This document shows, in pieces, positions 60,480 through 64,000 of a stretch of DNA of 64,000 nucleotides (positions are counted from its first letter, which is position 1; every line of letters begins with the position of its first letter). The DNA comes from Herpetosiphon giganteus (GTDB taxonomy: Bacteria > Chloroflexota > Chloroflexia > Chloroflexales > Herpetosiphonaceae): the NCBI RefSeq assembly GCF_016907925.1, contig NZ_JAFBCZ010000017.1, positions 62,001 to 126,000 on the forward strand, read 5' to 3'. The notes below the pieces were generated by a model. That model ran no database searches. It saw only the letters and a program-made list of their open reading frames with translations, and was not told where the DNA came from. Made by a program: the position numbers and the translations under genes.

Positions 60480-61943
60480 ATGATTTTACATAACGAAAAT
60501 CGCTTACCACGGACAGCGCCTGAGCAACAGGGGATTGCATCAGCAGGCTTGCTGCGCTTTATTGAAGCGCTTGATAGCCAGATTCACGAGCTGCATAGTG
60601 TGATGCTGTTGCGCTATGGTGCGGTTGTGGCCGAGGCATGGTGGTCGCCATACGCGGCTGAACGACCGCATTTGTTGTTTTCGCTGAGCAAAAGTTTTAC
60701 TGCGACGGCGGTTGGGCTGGCGATTGACGAAGGCTATTTTACGCTTGATGATCCGGTTACCAGCTTCTTTCCTGCTGAAACGCCGCTGGTGGTGAGCGAA
60801 TTTTTGGCAGCAATGCAGGTTAAACACCTGCTCACGATGGCAACTGGCCATGCGAGCGACCCATGGACAGCGATGAATGAGCGGCTTGATGGCAATTGGA
60901 TTAAGGCCTTTTTGGCGTATCCAATTGCGACTGCGCCTGGCAGCCAGTTTGTTTACAACACCGGTGCGACCTATCTGCTCTCGGCGATTATTCAAGCAAC
61001 AACTGGGATGCGCTTGAGCGCCTATCTTGACCCACGCTTGTTTGCACCCTTGGGGATTGAGCAAATGCACTGGCAGGAATCGCCGCAAGGCATTACGCTT
61101 GGCGGCATTGGCCTGAGCCTAACTACCGAAGCGGTGGCGAAGTTTGGCCAGTTATATTTGCACAAAGGTCTGTGGAACAAACAAAGGATTCTATCCGAGG
61201 CTTGGGTCGATCAAGCTACAGCGTTACAAATAACGAATGGAGATGATCCTGATTCTGATTGGGCGCAAGGCTATGGCTATCAATTTTGGCGTTGCCGCCA
61301 TGGATCCTATCGTGGCGATGGCGTGTTTGGCCAATATTGTATTGTGCTGCCAGCGCAGGATGCAGTGTTGGCGATAACCGCCGGGATTGATGTGTTGGCG
61401 ATGCAACAGCCCTTGGATTTGGTGTGGCAGCTGTTGTTACCGATTATGGGTACTAGCAGTTTAGCCGCCGATCCTGTGGCACAGCGCGCGCTAACTGAAA
61501 AACTAGCAAGCTTGGGCTTCTCGACGGTTGCAGGCCAAGCAAGCTCACCGCTGGCAGAGCTGGTTTCTGGCCGTAGCTATCAGGTTGCCGCCAATCGGCT
61601 GGGGCTGGAACGCATCCAGTTGCACTTCAGCGCAGCTGGTTGTCGCCTGCTTGTTCATACTGCGACAAGTGTCGAAACGCTTGTTTGTGGTTATGGGGTT
61701 TGGCAGGCCGGAGCGACGGCGCTGTTTCAGCAAGCATTTTTTGGCCACACCCCATTTGTGGCCAGTGGCGCGTGGACGAACGAGGCGAGTTTTATAATGC
61801 AGGTGCGGCTCTACGAAACGCCATTTGTCTATGGCTTGACGCTGGATTTCATTGACACCGAGTTGTTGATTGAAATTCGGATTAATACCGCGCTCGATTC
61901 ATTAGCGCCAGTGGTATTGACCGCGCAGCAACTGTCAGGTTAA
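60480..61943 (+). CDS. Beta-lactamase-family (class C type) serine hydrolase
   Basis: 487 residues from ATG 60480 (TGGAG before). SxxK motif in LLFSLSKSFTATAVGLAIDE; YxN motif in FVYNTGATYLLSAI; no clear KTG. N-terminal RTAPEQQGIASAGLLRFIEA is typical of EstB-like esterases and DD-peptidase relatives. C-terminal ~130 residues form an extra beta domain. No signal peptide, so probably a cytoplasmic esterase, not an antibiotic-resistance enzyme. Confidence 0.87.
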   Translation: MILHNENRLPRTAPEQQGIASAGLLRFIEALDSQIHELHSVMLLRYGAVVAEAWWSPYAAERPHLLFSLSKSFTATAVGLAIDEGYFTLDDPVTSFFPAETPLVVSEFLAAMQVKHLLTMATGHASDPWTAMNERLDGNWIKAFLAYPIATAPGSQFVYNTGATYLLSAIIQATTGMRLSAYLDPRLFAPLGIEQMHWQESPQGITLGGIGLSLTTEAVAKFGQLYLHKGLWNKQRILSEAWVDQATALQITNGDDPDSDWAQGYGYQFWRCRHGSYRGDGVFGQYCIVLPAQDAVLAITAGIDVLAMQQPLDLVWQLLLPIMGTSSLAADPVAQRALTEKLASLGFSTVAGQASSPLAELVSGRSYQVAANRLGLERIQLHFSAAGCRLLVHTATSVETLVCGYGVWQAGATALFQQAFFGHTPFVASGAWTNEASFIMQVRLYETPFVYGLTLDFIDTELLIEIRINTALDSLAPVVLTAQQLSG

Positions 61944-62005
61944 ACAAATGCTGCCTGCTATTTTTTGGTATACTATTTCAGAACCGATTTGCTGGAGATT
62001 GTGGT

Positions 62006-64000
62006 ATGCATGCAACCATTCCTGAACAAGGCCAGGTCGTCCAGGTACGTCAGCGCCGCTATGTGGTCACGACCATTCAACAACGCCTGCTGCCGCAAAC
62101 AATGCTTACCACGCCAATCCCCCAACAGCATGTTGTAACCTTACAAGCTTTAGAAGAAGATGCGCTTGGCGAAGAATTGCAAGTCGTTTGGGAGCTTGAA
62201 GTTGGGGCAACGGTCGTTAATCAACGAGCCTTGCCTGCCCCCGATGGCTTTGATGCCCCTCAACGCTTTGATACATTTTTGGATGCTGTGCGCTGGGGAA
62301 CCGTCGCCAGTGCCAATACCCGCGCGCTCCAAGCTCCGTTTCGCAGCGGGATTGCGATCGAAGATTATCAGCTTGATCCCGTGGTGCGCGCCATTCAAAT
62401 GCCACGCGCCAATCTGTTGATCGCCGATGATGTTGGCTTGGGCAAAACAGTTGAAACTGGCTTGGTCATTCAAGAGTTGATGGTGCGCCAGCGGGTGCGA
62501 ACAGTGCTGATTGTTTGTCCATCGGCGTTGCAGATTCAATGGCGCGATCAAATGCGCGAGAAATTTGGCTTGGCCTTTCGGATTGTCGATAGCACGTTAA
62601 TGCGCAGCCTGCGCCGTGAACGTGGCTTGCACGTCAACCCATGGAGCCATTATCCGCTGCTGATTACCTCGATCGATTTTCTTAAGCGCGATCGCCCTAT
62701 GCGCTTGATGCGCGAAACCTTGCCAGCAGATGATGCGCCGCGCTATCCCCGCCGCTTTGATTTGCTGGTGATCGACGAGGTGCATAATGTCGCACCTTCT
62801 GGGCGCGGTCAATATGCAGTCGATTCGCTGCGAACGCTGGCTATTCGCCAGATTGCCCCGCATTTTGAGCATCGTTTGTTTCTCTCGGCCACGCCGCACA
62901 ATGGCTATGCAGAAAGCTTTAGTGCGCTCTTGGAGTTATTGGATAATCAACGCTTTGCTCGGGGTGTTGTGCCTGATCGCCAGCAATTACAAACAATTAT
63001 GGTGCGGCGGCTCAAATCGGATATTACCAATTGGGATGGTTCGCCGCGCTTTCCGCAACGCTTGGTTTTGCCGCTCGAAGTGCAGTATCGCGCTGATGAA
63101 CGAGCGGCGCATCGGCTGTTGGCCGCCTATAGCCGTGAACGCTTGCAAAACGCCCGCGATGCCAGCGAACGGGTTGCCAGCGAATTTGTGTTGAAGCTGC
63201 TTAAAAAACGGCTGTTTTCGTCGCCCGAAGCCTTTGCCTTGACCTTAGAACAACACGAACGCACGCTCAACCAGCCTAAAAAAGTGGCCAACCAACGCGC
63301 ACCATCGCTGAGTGTCTTGCGCCAGCATCTGGCCAATATCGACGACGAGGAGCTGGAGGATGAAACCGCAGAGAGCGATGATGGCCTCGACGTTGCCGCG
63401 ACATTTTTCGCACCCTTAACCGCAACCGAGCGCGATTACCTTCAGCAGTTGCGCCAATGGGCCGAGCAAGCCCGTTCGCGTAGCGATAGTCGGCTCGATT
63501 TGCTGATCGCATGGTTGCAAAAAGAGCTGTTGGTCGATGGCCGTTGGAACGATCAGCGGGTCGTGATTTTTACTGAATATCGAGCTACCCAACGCTGGTT
63601 GATGCAAATGCTCGCAACCCATGGCTTTGGCCAAAAGGATCGGATTGCCATGCTCTATGGCGGGATGGTTGCCGACCAACGTGAACGGATCAAAGCTGCC
63701 TTTCAGGCCGACCCTGCGCTGGCTCCAGTGCGGATTTTGCTGGCCACCGATGCCGCCTCGGAAGGCATCGATTTGCAAAAATATTGCTCGCACTTGATTC
63801 ATATGGAAATTCCATGGAATCCAAGTCGTTTGGAGCAACGCAATGGGCGGATTGATCGCCACGGCCAGCATGCCAAAGCGGTGCATATTTACCACTTTGT
63901 CAGCCAAGGCTGGCAGGGCCAAGATGCAGCAATGCTTGGCTCGCTCGAAGCCGATTTGGAATTTTTGTTTCGGGCCGCCCAAAAGGTCAATACCATTCGC
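62006..64000 (+). CDS. drmD: DISARM system SNF2-like helicase DrmD, N-terminal 665 codons (runs off the window)
   Basis: Open from ATG 62006 (GGAG 9 bases before) to the edge. GQVVQVRQRRYVVTTIQQ opens it, as in DrmD. Helicase motifs: Walker A DDVGLGKT (Lys147), DEVH (257-260), SATPHNG, the C-terminal core with FTEYRATQRW, ATDAASEGIDLQ and QRNGRIDRHGQ. The spacing and wording match the SNF2-like helicase of class 1 DISARM, an anti-phage defence system usually ordered drmD-drmMI-drmA-drmB-drmC. The partner genes would follow beyond 64000. An upstream -10 TATACT (61969-61974) marks the likely promoter. Confidence 0.88.
   Translation, partial: MHATIPEQGQVVQVRQRRYVVTTIQQRLLPQTMLTTPIPQQHVVTLQALEEDALGEELQVVWELEVGATVVNQRALPAPDGFDAPQRFDTFLDAVRWGTVASANTRALQAPFRSGIAIEDYQLDPVVRAIQMPRANLLIADDVGLGKTVETGLVIQELMVRQRVRTVLIVCPSALQIQWRDQMREKFGLAFRIVDSTLMRSLRRERGLHVNPWSHYPLLITSIDFLKRDRPMRLMRETLPADDAPRYPRRFDLLVIDEVHNVAPSGRGQYAVDSLRTLAIRQIAPHFEHRLFLSATPHNGYAESFSALLELLDNQRFARGVVPDRQQLQTIMVRRLKSDITNWDGSPRFPQRLVLPLEVQYRADERAAHRLLAAYSRERLQNARDASERVASEFVLKLLKKRLFSSPEAFALTLEQHERTLNQPKKVANQRAPSLSVLRQHLANIDDEELEDETAESDDGLDVAATFFAPLTATERDYLQQLRQWAEQARSRSDSRLDLLIAWLQKELLVDGRWNDQRVVIFTEYRATQRWLMQMLATHGFGQKDRIAMLYGGMVADQRERIKAAFQADPALAPVRILLATDAASEGIDLQKYCSHLIHMEIPWNPSRLEQRNGRIDRHGQHAKAVHIYHFVSQGWQGQDAAMLGSLEADLEFLFRAAQKVNTIR

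Noticed and set aside
60480-61943. Antibiotic beta-lactamase
   Set aside because: Has SxxK and YxN but lacks a KTG motif and a signal peptide; fits EstB-type esterases better.

Overview
The window looks like chromosomal DNA of a filamentous Chloroflexota bacterium close to Herpetosiphon. This is inferred from moderate GC, secreted proteins with long Thr-Pro linkers beside a [FY]LP[LI]V motif, many stand-alone regulators of mixed origin, and dispersed GC-rich palindromic repeats between genes. No rRNA, tRNA, CRISPR array, phage module or transposase gene was seen.

Layout. 0-10 kb: 5' part of a secreted metallopeptidase (minus strand), a VOC protein, a WYL regulator leading a two-gene heterodimeric ABC exporter, small membrane proteins, a split-barrel flavoprotein and SRPBCC pair, and a double-GNAT acetyltransferase behind a leader that contains an intrinsic terminator. 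10-20 kb: a lamin-tail surface protein, a PhnB-like protein, a LysR regulator divergent from a protoglobin, DUF4345, an Ntn hydrolase, a membrane protein/Xre operon with a repeat-rich operator, a TetR/NmrA divergent pair, and a large FAD dehydrogenase. 20-27 kb: a complete Fe(III)-type ABC uptake operon (binding lipoprotein, fused permease, ATPase), a decayed TPR gene, a HAF-repeat secreted protein, galE and a hotdog thioesterase. 27-33 kb: three tandem paralogues of an internally duplicated membrane protein family that I cannot name, followed by an FGE/sulfatase-modifying-factor-like protein.

32-38 kb: a methyltransferase divergent from a family 2 glycosyltransferase and an overlapping polyprenyl-phosphate sugar transferase (surface polysaccharide), then an MFS exporter. 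38-46 kb: an Rrf2 regulator, a translationally coupled DUF1990/DUF1990-like/Asp-Glu-racemase-like operon, an Amt ammonium transporter followed by a 26-residue hydrophobic peptide gene, a ribbon-helix-helix/GNAT operon and an aldo/keto reductase. 46-55 kb: an SGNH hydrolase, two tandem FG-GAP/VCBS surface proteins with diverged N-terminal parts but nearly identical 3' ends, a clostripain-family lipoprotein peptidase and an SMI1/KNR4 protein. 55-64 kb: MFS transporter, alpha/beta hydrolase, two small envelope proteins, a secreted expansin-like protein with a C-terminal chitin-binding module, a serine beta-lactamase-type hydrolase, and the first 665 codons of a SNF2 helicase that matches DrmD, the first gene of a class 1 DISARM anti-phage locus continuing beyond the window.

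The most interesting signals are the tandem triplet of duplicated membrane proteins, the mosaic VCBS gene pair whose duplicated block runs into the neighbouring peptidase gene, the DISARM start at the right edge, the leader terminator before the double GNAT gene, and dispersed repeats that behave like small non-autonomous elements. All function calls come from reading the sequence; no database search was run.
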